Shown here: piece by piece, positions 1 through 9,116 of the stretch
Layout: each line of letters begins with the position of its first letter
Numbering within the stretch: position 1 is the first letter of the stretch
Source: Glaciecola blandensis
Lineage (GTDB): Bacteria; Pseudomonadota; Gammaproteobacteria; Enterobacterales; Alteromonadaceae
DNA: 64,000 bases
Assembly: GCF_031846165.1 (NCBI RefSeq)
Contig: NZ_JAVRIE010000005.1
Location: 186,001 to 250,000, forward strand
Direction: 5' to 3'
Made by a program: the position numbers and the translations under genes
Notes under the pieces: generated by a model
What the model was told of the DNA's origin: nothing
Database searches by the model: none
Seen by the model: the letters and a program-made list of their open reading frames with translations, nothing else

Positions 1-3000
1 GGGTTAGATGTGAGCGCATTTTCTATGTAGCTGAGGGCGAACTGCTCTTCTTTACCACCAAGCACATCACCTAAGTTATAGATGTCGGCCCGGTTAGCTA
101 GCATGTCTGGCACTTTAAAGACATCACCAGATTCAGTGTAAGGGTTACCGGCCATGACGACACAGAACTTCTTACCGCGCATATCATATGTTTTACTCTC
201 GCCTTTCCAAACACCTTCAATACGACGAGTGCCATCACAAAGAGCGATAAATTTCTGCAGAAACTCAGGGTGCGTATGCTGGATATCGTCCAAATACAGC
301 ATAACGTTATTACCCATCTCTAAACCAAGATTGAGTTTTTCAAGTTCTTGCTTTGCAGTTGCGTTCGGCGCATTACCAGGATCAATTGAAGTAACATCAT
401 GGCCAAGAGACGGACAATTAATCTTCATGAAGACCAAACCGAGCCGGTCTGCAATGTATTCCATTAAGGTTGTTTTACCATAACCTGGCGGAGAGATTAG
501 CAACAATAAGCCCATTAAATCGGTGCGCTTGTCATCACCAACGGTGCCCATTTGTTTCGCAAGGTTGTCGCCAATGATAGGCAGATAGACTTCATTGATA
601 AGCCTATTCCTAACAAAAGAGCTTAAAGGCTTCGCGTTATAAGCTTCAAGTTGAAGCTCTTTGCGACTTTCCTTCATGAGACTATTTCTAAGCTGATGAT
701 AGCGCTCGAAGTTCAATACATGTGTTGTGTGATAATGACTTAGGCGTTGATTAAATTCATCAACGGACAGATGTAACTCACCATTTTTAATACGAGGATG
801 GTCGCTTAATAAATCGGTGATCTTTGCGTTTAGTTTAATGGATGTCACGCGAACAGGTAAGTTTGTACCAGCAATAACCAAGGCCGCAGCCTCTTCAATA
901 TAATGCTTTTGTTGCACCAGTTCGAGGTCTGCGGTGGGTTCGCCATCAGCCTGTTGACCTAAAGTTGCCTCAATCCAAGCGCAAGCGAGTGTCCACTGTT
1001 CATGCAAGCCAGCGATTGTTGCTTGCGTTGATTTGCTTGAAAGCGCTTTGCGTCCGTCGGCTAAACGACGCTCGAACTGTTGCATTGCATCGCGGAAGTC
1101 TTTTTCGTGACCTAAGTTTTTAATTGCTTGCTCAAACAGTCGCTTGATATCAGTACCTGATTGACTGGTCACAAACTCGAGTTTATCTTGCGCCAATTCT
1201 AAACTCAGATAATCAACGGCTTGATCGATATTAGTATCGTCAAAGTGCAGTGTATAAGTGCAGACAAATGCTTTCATCGCCTGAACAAGTTGTGCTCTTA
1301 GTTGCTTAAATCCAGCCAAGGTAGAGAAAGACTTAGAAAGTATCAATGCACTTTGGGCATGACTGCACCATAGCGTACGCTGGTTGTCATCAGCTAAACT
1401 GTGTGTCCAAAACATTATCGCTAGTGCTCTAGCTTTCGGTGCGAAGCGCAACAAGTCAGCTTTTTGATGAATAGGCAATAAGGCTTGAAGTAAGCGCAAA
1501 GCATCAGCATCGTGTATGCCTTTTTCGTAGCCCTCTTGATAGCGCGCTGTCATATAATCTCGAATAATTTTCGACAATGCTGCGCTTTTATCTTTGTCTT
1601 TTGGATCGGATGCTAAGTCATATAGCTGCGTCAAACTGAGTTCATTTCGCTGGTTCTCGGCATCTTGAAGGATCACCGAGCACAAGTATTCTGCTCGACT
1701 AACCTCTGCGTTTTCTGACACTGAGTTTTGTTGCCAGTAAGGCTTTAAGGTGCTTAATTCTTCGTTTTCAACACGCTCATAATAGTCAGTACCGACTAAA
1801 TGCCGGTATAAGCCATCGTCGCGTGGTAACAAAGTGAGATCTAAGTTCTGCGTATTCACACTAAACTTATGTTTACCTAACTTAATGACTGCGCCGCCGT
1901 CTTCGAAAATATCTTGTTTATCACGAAGAGAACGTATTCCTTGTTCCTTCACGGCTTTGAGTTGTGATTCTAAGTCGTCTGCTTTGATCTGATCATTCAA
2001 TTCACGCAATTGCTGTGCAAGTTCAGCGATCTTTAAGATCATAGGATCGGAAGCGAAATAAGTGTTTAAATCGGTGGGGTCGTTGAAACCATTTGCTCGT
2101 CGACTGACACCCTTGAGAATGCGCTCCGCCGCACTAAAGATATTCTGGGCACGACGTTGCTGCTCTTCCATCAGGCTTTGTTTGCGACTTTCGAATGCAC
2201 TGTGAAGCTCTTCTCGCTTCTCCATGATATCGCCGAGGAACTCATCGAACTCACTGAATTTAGATTCAAGTTCTTCTAACTGAATCAACAAGCGAGACAG
2301 TTGCTCTTCAGCTTTATCGGGTGTGTCGACCATTGCAAGGGCACTACTGATACTTTGTGAGAACAGTCTAAATTGTGCAGCGAATTCAGCGCTTGCTTCA
2401 CTCGAACCTAGGTTCTTACGTCGATTACGTCCTTGAGCTTTAACCTTGTTGAGTTTGCTATAGATTTCGGAAATATCATCAAGGATTTTGGTGCGCTTTG
2501 TGGCATCGTCAATTTTTAAGCCATTGAGAACTTCGGTTAATAAATCTAAGCCGAGCGATAGCGATTCTAATTCTTCGTTAACCTCATTGATAACGACCAC
2601 CAGTTCAGCCGTTTCGATGCGTTTCTCAAGTGTTGTCACGCTGTCTATATAAGGTTGAAGCGCACTGTCATCGGATAAAAAGGTTACTGTAGCATTACTG
2701 ACTTCATCAAAGGCGGTTTGCACTGCATCATCGAGTTCGGTAATCCGTTCTTTGTCGATGTAACGCTGGTCTTTTAGGGTGACTAAAAAGCCGCGCTGCT
2801 TGCGCAAATTCATTAAGCAATCAACGAATTCTTGTGGTGTACTCCAAGAGGTAATGCGGATACTGCCAATCACCGCTTGTTGTTTTTCTTCTGCTTCGCT
2901 TAAAGCAAGTATCGCTTGATGGCGAATTTGCTCGACTTTTTCAAACTCATCTATCACTAGTTCGGCAGTACTGGTGATTTCTTTTATCACCTCACCTAGG

Positions 3001-4457
3001 CCATCTACCTCTGCATCGGCAATCCAATAGTATGTATCGAACATGGATTTCGCTGTTTTAATCAGGTCTTCATACGAAGCGCGGCTAGGGTTATTGCTGT
3101 TGATATTGCGATGTATCGAAACGATATCAGAGATACCGCGCACCAACTCTTTATTGCCAATGCGGCTATAGAAACTATCTTTATTGGGTTGCTTAGCTGC
3201 GAATTCATCACTGTAATAAGGTGTTTCCCATACCTGCATAGGGTGGACGCGAGTCGCTTCATCTTCCGAGCTGAAAATAACCATTTTGCCATTGTCGAAA
3301 ATGCTAAACCCGTGGGCATAAATGGGGTTTTGTAACTCTTTGCGAATAAGGTTATACGAATACAGACCGGCTAAACCAGACTCTGGTTCGTAAAAAATAA
3401 ACAGAACATCCTCACCATTAGGCGAGCGAATACTGCGTTTAAAAGTCAGGCCATCAATTTCGTCAGGAAACTTTTTAGTCTCACCGTTTTGTAAATAATA
3501 ACCACCTGGGAAAATAATACCGTGGTCTTCAGGTAATGAAATACAGGCTAGACCAATTGCATCGATGCGATTGACCTTTTGAGTGCGCACATTGAAAACA
3601 AGATAACGATAGTTTTTTTCGCGGTAGGGCAATATTTTCAGAAGAATTAAGCTACCGACTTGAGCATATTGGACGGTGGCGTCTGCGAGGCTTTGGGTTT
3701 CGTCGTCTACCTCTTCATTATAAATACCTAGACCGTCTTCTGTGTTGTTTTCCACCTTGATCGTCAGTTGACCATTAATTGTTTCAACGAAAACCTGATC
3801 AAGCACGTTAATATGCGGGTGGCTGCCGGTTTCGTGATGTTCGCGTCCCGCAGTTTTCCATTCAAAATCGTGAGAGGGGGCCTTCTTAATTGCACGTTCG
3901 CCCCGATTATCTATGTAGTTGGCGCTACCGTCTTTCTCAATACGCCATTGGAATACTCTAATATCTTCAAGTTTGCGACCAATTTGGAATACCGCAAATA
4001 AGGTTTGATTTTGTACTTTTAGCTGAATTAAGCGAGCTTCTTTGTAGTATACGTAAAGCTCATTAAATTCTTTTACAAAGCTCGGGTCCGCTAGAAATGA
4101 ACCGGCTAGGTCTTTTTGTTCAAGCTCATAAGTGCCGTCTTGTTCTACCAAATGATAGAGACTAAAAACATCAGCCACTTGTGTTTCTTTCTTCAAGCCG
4201 ATAAAAACGTTGTAACCAAATAGGAGATCCTTTCCAACTGGAACAATATCGCGTGCCACACAGTTATTTTCTGTGCGGACTCTGACTCGCCCTGCAACCT
4301 CCAGTTTGGCCTGGCCAAATTCTTCAATACGGGCGTTATTTAGGTTATCGACTTTGGTTTTTAGGGTACTTGCTTGCGAGATGAGACGCGCACGAATGAC
4401 TTCATACGCACCGCCATCGGCAACAGCTTGGTCGAGTTGCTCTTGATCACTGGCCAT
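1..4457 (-). CDS. Very large AAA-type ATPase, DUF3686/'DNA repair ATPase'-like (C-terminus beyond the window)
   Basis: An open frame of about 1485 codons runs from an ATG at 4457 to the left edge without a stop, so the C-terminus is missing. The N-terminal ~480 residues look like beta-rich, propeller-type sequence. The middle (roughly 480-900) is charged and helical, probably coiled coil. Near residue 1320 there is a Walker A (PPGYGKTT), and near 1385 a Walker B-like stretch (MLYLDDIQH). This architecture matches the family annotated as DUF3686 / DNA-repair ATPase, although a role in repair is not established. Its stop-to-start gap from the flotillin gene upstream is only 13 bp, so the two are very likely cotranscribed. 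I infer that the ATPase works with the flotillin and the YqiJ-like protein at the membrane. The family call rests on remembered similarity and context. Confidence 0.75.
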   Translation of the reverse strand, partial: MASDQEQLDQAVADGGAYEVIRARLISQASTLKTKVDNLNNARIEEFGQAKLEVAGRVRVRTENNCVARDIVPVGKDLLFGYNVFIGLKKETQVADVFSLYHLVEQDGTYELEQKDLAGSFLADPSFVKEFNELYVYYKEARLIQLKVQNQTLFAVFQIGRKLEDIRVFQWRIEKDGSANYIDNRGERAIKKAPSHDFEWKTAGREHHETGSHPHINVLDQVFVETINGQLTIKVENNTEDGLGIYNEEVDDETQSLADATVQYAQVGSLILLKILPYREKNYRYLVFNVRTQKVNRIDAIGLACISLPEDHGIIFPGGYYLQNGETKKFPDEIDGLTFKRSIRSPNGEDVLFIFYEPESGLAGLYSYNLIRKELQNPIYAHGFSIFDNGKMVIFSSEDEATRVHPMQVWETPYYSDEFAAKQPNKDSFYSRIGNKELVRGISDIVSIHRNINSNNPSRASYEDLIKTAKSMFDTYYWIADAEVDGLGEVIKEITSTAELVIDEFEKVEQIRHQAILALSEAEEKQQAVIGSIRITSWSTPQEFVDCLMNLRKQRGFLVTLKDQRYIDKERITELDDAVQTAFDEVSNATVTFLSDDSALQPYIDSVTTLEKRIETAELVVVINEVNEELESLSLGLDLLTEVLNGLKIDDATKRTKILDDISEIYSKLNKVKAQGRNRRKNLGSSEASAEFAAQFRLFSQSISSALAMVDTPDKAEEQLSRLLIQLEELESKFSEFDEFLGDIMEKREELHSAFESRKQSLMEEQQRRAQNIFSAAERILKGVSRRANGFNDPTDLNTYFASDPMILKIAELAQQLRELNDQIKADDLESQLKAVKEQGIRSLRDKQDIFEDGGAVIKLGKHKFSVNTQNLDLTLLPRDDGLYRHLVGTDYYERVENEELSTLKPYWQQNSVSENAEVSRAEYLCSVILQDAENQRNELSLTQLYDLASDPKDKDKSAALSKIIRDYMTARYQEGYEKGIHDADALRLLQALLPIHQKADLLRFAPKARALAIMFWTHSLADDNQRTLWCSHAQSALILSKSFSTLAGFKQLRAQLVQAMKAFVCTYTLHFDDTNIDQAVDYLSLELAQDKLEFVTSQSGTDIKRLFEQAIKNLGHEKDFRDAMQQFERRLADGRKALSSKSTQATIAGLHEQWTLACAWIEATLGQQADGEPTADLELVQQKHYIEEAAALVIAGTNLPVRVTSIKLNAKITDLLSDHPRIKNGELHLSVDEFNQRLSHYHTTHVLNFERYHQLRNSLMKESRKELQLEAYNAKPLSSFVRNRLINEVYLPIIGDNLAKQMGTVGDDKRTDLMGLLLLISPPGYGKTTLMEYIADRLGLVFMKINCPSLGHDVTSIDPGNAPNATAKQELEKLNLGLEMGNNVMLYLDDIQHTHPEFLQKFIALCDGTRRIEGVWKGESKTYDMRGKKFCVVMAGNPYTESGDVFKVPDMLANRADIYNLGDVLGGKEEQFALSYIENALTSN

Positions 4458-4470
4458 AAATCAGTACCTA

Positions 4471-6495
4471 TTAACTAGACGTACTATCGCTACTAGGTTT
4501 ACCTTTTTGACTCAAGGCATTCGTGACTAACTCCATCAATTGAGGATTATCACCATTGTCTTTCAAGAACTTGGCAATCATCGCTGTCACTGCCGCATCT
4601 TTTGCATTTCCACTGGCACTGCCGAAACCTGCGACCAGTTCTTTCGCGTCCTCAACAAAGCTAGCCTCACCATTAAAGTGATCTTCAAAGGCCGTACCTA
4701 AGGTTTCAGACTTGCCAATGGTGCCGTCAATTGCTTTACCTACAGACAATGACTTCACAAAGCTATCGAAATAAGCCGTGTCTCCACCAACAATATCAAT
4801 GTTAGCTTGTTTCAATGCTTCACCCAAGACAAGTGCTTGATGACCAGCAATGTCGACATTGGTTTCGATAGACTTGATAATTTGCTCATGTTGTTTATCT
4901 AGGCGCATTCTAAATTCTTCGTGCGCTTTTTGCTCGTCAGACATGGTCGCCATTGCTGCGAATTTCTTGGTCATGCCCTCAGCTTCTGCCTCGGCTTTCT
5001 TCGCCATGACTTCCGCTTCTGCAACACCACTTTTCTCAATTGCATCAGCCATGGCTTCTTTCACGCGAACGTCAGCCATGCCTTCTTGTTCTTTTGCAAC
5101 TGCTTGCGCTTCCATGACTTTCGCTTCTGCTAGGCCATCAGCAGCACTAAGGGCTTCTTGCCCTTCTGCTTGTTTACGTTCAGAAAGCGCGCGTTTTTCA
5201 GCAACTTCCAAGTCAGCCGCTGCCGTAATCGACTTCTCTTTGGCGTGATATTCGGCTGCTTTCTCAGCGGCTTCAGCGGCTTTGATGTCTTTCACTAAGG
5301 CTTCTTCAGCTTCTGCTTCAGCATGAATCACTTTGGCTTTCTTATTGCGGTCAGCTTCAGCAACCACACGAAGTTCATTGATTTCTTCTTCGCGCTCGGC
5401 CACGGTCTTATCGACTTCAACTCTTGTTCTTATTACTTCGGCAATTTCACGTTTTTCATGTTCTACGAGCTTTTCATTAGCAATACGTTGTAATGAGGCT
5501 TCTTTTTCACGATCAATTTGTTCTAGCTCACGCGCTCGGATAACGCGTTCTTCTTCAATCGCTACAGCACGTAAACGGTTATTTTCGGCCACTTCTACTT
5601 CGCGTTGTTTGTTCTGTTCTTGTACTTGAATTTCTTGCTCAGACTGCACTCGTGCTTGTTCAGCTTTCAGGTTTTCCTCATGCTGTACGCGCTCAGTTTC
5701 GGCTTTTTCACGCGACTTAACCGTTTCTACTTCACGTTGTTGCTTCGCAGTTGCATCGGCTTCTTGGCGCTCAAGCTCTAAAATAGCTTCACGTGTTTCA
5801 ACATCTTTGCGTTTGATTTTCATTTCTTCATCACGCTGGAAGATATTGGTTTGAATATGCTGCTCGGCAGTGAGTTGCGTGATCTTGCGAATACCTTGCG
5901 AATCAAGAATATTATTGGGATCAAGCTTCTCGATAGGTGTTTGTTCGAGGTAATCAATGGCAACATCTTCAAGCACGTAGCCATTGAGGTCGGTGCCGAT
6001 GTTGTCGATAATTAAGTCTCTGAAGTTATCTCGCTTAGCGTATAGGTCTTCAAACTCGAGTGATTTACCCACTGTTTTTAGGGCTTCTGAGAATTTTGCG
6101 CTGAATAAATCTTCTAGGGTGGCGATATTTGATGCACGTTCACAACCGATTGCTTGAGCCACTTTAAGTACATCATCACTGTTTTTGTTTACCTTGACGA
6201 AAAAGCCCACTTTGATATCTGCTCGAATATTGTCCTTACAGATCAAACCGTCAGAGCCGCTGCGGTCAACTTCAATCGTTTTGAGAGAGATATCCATGAT
6301 TTCAAGTTTATGGAAGACCGGTATAACAATACCACCTGTAAAGGTTACTTTAGGTTCCGCACGCATGGTGTTGACGATCATTGCTCGGCCTTGCTCGACC
6401 TTTCGGTAAAGCTTACCCATAATCAAGACAACCAATAGGAAAAGAACAACAATGGCAATAGCCACTGAACCCCAAAATATAATGATATCGCTCAT
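4471..6495 (-). CDS. yqiK: Flotillin-like SPFH/band-7 membrane protein (YqiK family)
   Basis: A 674-residue protein with one N-terminal membrane anchor (about residues 5-27) and an SPFH/band-7 domain to about residue 200. A very long Glu/Ala/Lys-rich coiled coil covers about 220-530 with many AEAEA-type stretches, and the C-terminal region is oligomerisation-like. This is the flotillin layout. Flotillins form large membrane scaffolds linked to fluidity and stress responses. It is longer than E. coli YqiK (about 550 residues). It lies between a YqiJ-like gene (75 bp upstream) and the large ATPase (13 bp downstream) on the same strand. The yqiJ-yqiK pairing is known, and the ATPase extends it. 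The start at 6495 gives a good membrane anchor immediately after the initiator. Confidence 0.88.
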   Translation of the reverse strand: MSDIIIFWGSVAIAIVVLFLLVVLIMGKLYRKVEQGRAMIVNTMRAEPKVTFTGGIVIPVFHKLEIMDISLKTIEVDRSGSDGLICKDNIRADIKVGFFVKVNKNSDDVLKVAQAIGCERASNIATLEDLFSAKFSEALKTVGKSLEFEDLYAKRDNFRDLIIDNIGTDLNGYVLEDVAIDYLEQTPIEKLDPNNILDSQGIRKITQLTAEQHIQTNIFQRDEEMKIKRKDVETREAILELERQEADATAKQQREVETVKSREKAETERVQHEENLKAEQARVQSEQEIQVQEQNKQREVEVAENNRLRAVAIEEERVIRARELEQIDREKEASLQRIANEKLVEHEKREIAEVIRTRVEVDKTVAEREEEINELRVVAEADRNKKAKVIHAEAEAEEALVKDIKAAEAAEKAAEYHAKEKSITAAADLEVAEKRALSERKQAEGQEALSAADGLAEAKVMEAQAVAKEQEGMADVRVKEAMADAIEKSGVAEAEVMAKKAEAEAEGMTKKFAAMATMSDEQKAHEEFRMRLDKQHEQIIKSIETNVDIAGHQALVLGEALKQANIDIVGGDTAYFDSFVKSLSVGKAIDGTIGKSETLGTAFEDHFNGEASFVEDAKELVAGFGSASGNAKDAAVTAMIAKFLKDNGDNPQLMELVTNALSQKGKPSSDSTSS

Positions 6496-6569
6496 TCGTT
6501 TACTCCTTAAACTTCACGATACTTGACTGCCAAAATACAGACCAAGTGCGAGATAAAACTTAAATTAAA

Positions 6570-7214
6570 TTAAATGTGTTGGGTTGATGACATGGCCATC
6601 AATTCTGCTTCGGTGACGACAGTAAAAGTGTCATTGTCTTTGTTGAAATCGATAAGTACAACACGAGAGCCACCAGCAATTTGATGGTCGGGTGCTGTTC
6701 TCACACTGTAAACCATGCCGTCTTCGGCTCTTGCTTGCCCGAAACTTTCGTTAACCGTTTGTGTGGTGACAATGCAATAGGTGCCAATTAAATCAGACTT
6801 TGTGACTGCTTCGTGGGTGATAAAAATTTTGCGAAAAGGCCGGCTTGTGTAGGCCGCAAACGGTAAGGCTATTACCAGGGCGAGTACAGCGACCACAAAA
6901 CCAGCAGCGGTTGCCGTAAGCACGCCATCAAATAGAGGCATGATGAACTTTCTCGCCAGATAGGCGAAGGCAAAACCGTAGATTTCGACAATAGTAATAG
7001 CGACGGTAAGCGGCACGCCATCGAGACCAAGCGATTCAAGAAAGGAAGAACCCGTAGAGTCGGTGCTTTCGGCGTCTGCGTCACCAGTGAAATCAAGAAT
7101 TTCTATATCGAGCATACCGATGAGTGCAAATACCCAAAACACTATCATGATCATTAACGGGATGGTGAATGCTACGATTGGCATACTGAAGATGTATTCG
7201 AGGAAGACTTCCAT
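6570..7214 (-). CDS. yqiJ: YqiJ-like inner-membrane protein with C-terminal NfeD/OB-fold domain
   Basis: A 214-residue protein with three hydrophobic segments (about 8-30, 60-82 and 90-118) followed by a soluble beta-rich C-terminal domain with the look of an NfeD-type OB fold. This matches the YqiJ/DUF1449 family, which normally partners a flotillin. I place the start at 7214 and not at an ATG 39 bp upstream, because an AAGGA ribosome-binding site sits seven bases before 7214 and the protein then begins directly before the first membrane segment. It is the first gene of the yqiJ-yqiK-ATPase set. NfeD-family OB domains are thought to help assemble or anchor SPFH scaffolds, and its role here is inferred from that. 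Confidence 0.8.
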   Translation of the reverse strand: MEVFLEYIFSMPIVAFTIPLMIMIVFWVFALIGMLDIEILDFTGDADAESTDSTGSSFLESLGLDGVPLTVAITIVEIYGFAFAYLARKFIMPLFDGVLTATAAGFVVAVLALVIALPFAAYTSRPFRKIFITHEAVTKSDLIGTYCIVTTQTVNESFGQARAEDGMVYSVRTAPDHQIAGGSRVVLIDFNKDNDTFTVVTEAELMAMSSTQHI

Positions 7215-7468
7215 TTCTCGTCCTTGCCTTAAATGTCCATATAGAAGAACCATTGAAATTACCCTGTGCGGTGGAATCTGTCAATCGTTTGCGCCCCGTT
7301 TTACGCTTATTTCAAAGTAACTATAAGTCAACTAAATTTATTTTTATAAGAAAGCAAAATGCTCGATAGCTTGCTATCAGTTTGGTTTAGTTTCACTATC
7401 GCTTAACTAACTTGAGTGTACGTGGATAACATGCCCACTCAAATATCTTGCTAACTGAGGGTAAACAA

Positions 7469-8653
7469 ATGAAAGAAGCTGTCATTGTATCAACTGCACG
7501 CACGCCAATTGGTCGCGCTTATCGCGGCGCATTTAATAACATAAAATCACCAACCTTAACTGCGCACGCTATTCAGCACGCGGTTGAAAGGGCTGGCGTA
7601 GAAGGTGCAGAAATTGATGATGTAATCATTGGTTCTGTACTCAACGCGGGTAGCGCAGGATCGAATGTTGCTCGACTTGCCGCGCTAGCTGCCGGTTTAC
7701 CTTATTCAGCTTCCGGGCAAACGATTGATCGTCAATGTTCATCAGGTTTGATGGCGATAGCGACGGCGGCTAAACAAGTCATGGTTGACGGTATGGATGT
7801 TGTGGTAGCTGGTGGTCAAGAAAACATCTCAGAAATCCAAGCAAAGTATTTTGAATGGGTTAGCAAGAGCTTAGATAAAAATGTGACTGATAAAGCCCAG
7901 CACGCCTACATGCCAATGCTATATACCGCTGAGAATGTTGCTAAAAAGTACAACATTTCACGTGAAGCGCAGGACGAATATGCATTGATGTCGCAACAGC
8001 GCACAGCTGCGGCACAAGCTGCGGGCAAATTTGACGATGAAATTGTGCCAATGACGTCTACTATGGGCATCATGGATAAAGAAACCAAAGAAGTTTCTTT
8101 TAAAGAAGTGACCCTAGCAAAAGACGAGGGTAACCGCCCATCGACGACATTAGAAAGTTTGCAATCACTTAAACCAGTCATCGACGGTGGTTGTATTACT
8201 GCTGGAAACGCGAGTCAATTGTCAGATGGTGCCTCTGCCTGCGTAGTGATGGAATCTAAGTTAGCAGAACAACGTGGTTTGGCGCCTTTGGGTATCTATC
8301 GTGGCATGATGGTTGCGGGAAATGAGCCTGAAGAAATGGGTATAGGTCCAATCTACGCCATTCCTAAATTACTAAAAGCCAATGGTTTAACTATGAATGA
8401 TATTGGCCTATGGGAGCTGAATGAAGCCTTTGCATGTCAAGCTTTATACTGTCGTGATAAATTGGGTATCGACCCTGAGATCTACAATGTTAACGGTGGT
8501 GCAATTTCAATCGGCCACCCATATGGAATGACAGGTGCGCGTGCAGTCGGTCATGCCTTGATTGAAGGTAAACGTCGTGGCGTAAAATATGTAGTTGTAA
8601 CGATGTGTGTGGGCGGCGGAATGGGCGCTGCAGGTTTGTTTGAGATAGCGTAA
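7469..8653 (+). CDS. Thiolase (acetyl-CoA C-acyltransferase)
   Basis: A 394-residue thiolase that condenses or cleaves acyl-CoA thioesters. The family's catalytic residues are visible: nucleophile Cys90 in DRQCSSG, His350 in IGHPYG, and Cys380 in MCVGGGMG. The length is typical. An in-frame start 21 bp upstream exists, but the ATG at 7469 has a GAGGGTAA Shine-Dalgarno and begins with the usual MKEAVIVSTARTPIG-type N-terminus. It is transcribed alone, divergent from yqiJ and convergent with the next gene, and no FadB-like partner is adjacent. It could therefore serve beta-oxidation, acetoacetyl-CoA formation or a branched-chain pathway. The sequence alone does not fix the substrate. Confidence 0.92.
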   Translation: MKEAVIVSTARTPIGRAYRGAFNNIKSPTLTAHAIQHAVERAGVEGAEIDDVIIGSVLNAGSAGSNVARLAALAAGLPYSASGQTIDRQCSSGLMAIATAAKQVMVDGMDVVVAGGQENISEIQAKYFEWVSKSLDKNVTDKAQHAYMPMLYTAENVAKKYNISREAQDEYALMSQQRTAAAQAAGKFDDEIVPMTSTMGIMDKETKEVSFKEVTLAKDEGNRPSTTLESLQSLKPVIDGGCITAGNASQLSDGASACVVMESKLAEQRGLAPLGIYRGMMVAGNEPEEMGIGPIYAIPKLLKANGLTMNDIGLWELNEAFACQALYCRDKLGIDPEIYNVNGGAISIGHPYGMTGARAVGHALIEGKRRGVKYVVVTMCVGGGMGAAGLFEIA

Positions 8654-8675
8654 ACGACCTACAACATTACGTAGA

Positions 8676-9116
8676 TTAGTTACTACGATAGACGACGACC
8701 AAACCTTCGGGCAGCGGCGTCGTCGATTTTATGTAGGTGATGGTACCCGCATTAGCTGTCACATATTCAAGTGCTTGCGCTTCATTTTCTGCAGTATCCG
8801 GTTGTTGCTTCCTACCTGAAAACCGCATTTGCGCCCAGTATGATCTTACTCTAGCGTCTGTAAGGCCTAGTACTCGTGCATGAAATAAGGTGCGTTCTTT
8901 ATTCGCTGCGGTTAAGGTAATAGGCCTTAAGTCGTAGTCAATGACACCACCCATGAACAGGTTTTTTACCTCTTGCTTAGTGAGTGAAAGTTCAGAGTCA
9001 ACATTGGCGACTATAAGTAATTTAGTTGATCGCAAGCTTTCCTCAGCGCAAACTCGCTTACTTATGCCACAGCAAGCAATAGAAAGAAGTGTCAATACAA
9101 CAACCGAAAAGCGCAT
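8676..9116 (-). CDS. Short PstS-like periplasmic substrate-binding protein
   Basis: A 146-residue exported protein with an N-terminal signal peptide (about residues 1-24, hydrophobic and ending near VCAEE). The mature part resembles the N-terminal lobe of PstS-type phosphate-binding proteins: a beta strand (LLIVANVD), then the LTKQEVKNLFMGG-type helix. It is much shorter than a full PstS (about 320 residues), so it is a single-lobe relative, and phosphate binding is not assured. I chose 9116 as start because the ATG there overlaps the stop of the upstream porin gene (TAATG, one shared base). This implies translational coupling. An ATG 12 bp earlier is possible. Confidence 0.72.
   Translation of the reverse strand: MRFSVVVLTLLSIACCGISKRVCAEESLRSTKLLIVANVDSELSLTKQEVKNLFMGGVIDYDLRPITLTAANKERTLFHARVLGLTDARVRSYWAQMRFSGRKQQPDTAENEAQALEYVTANAGTITYIKSTTPLPEGLVVVYRSN

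Noticed and set aside
4850..5629. Ser/Ala-rich plus-strand open frames inside the flotillin gene
   Set aside because: They arise from the antisense of the biased Glu/Ala coiled-coil codons; the minus-strand frame is a complete SPFH protein.
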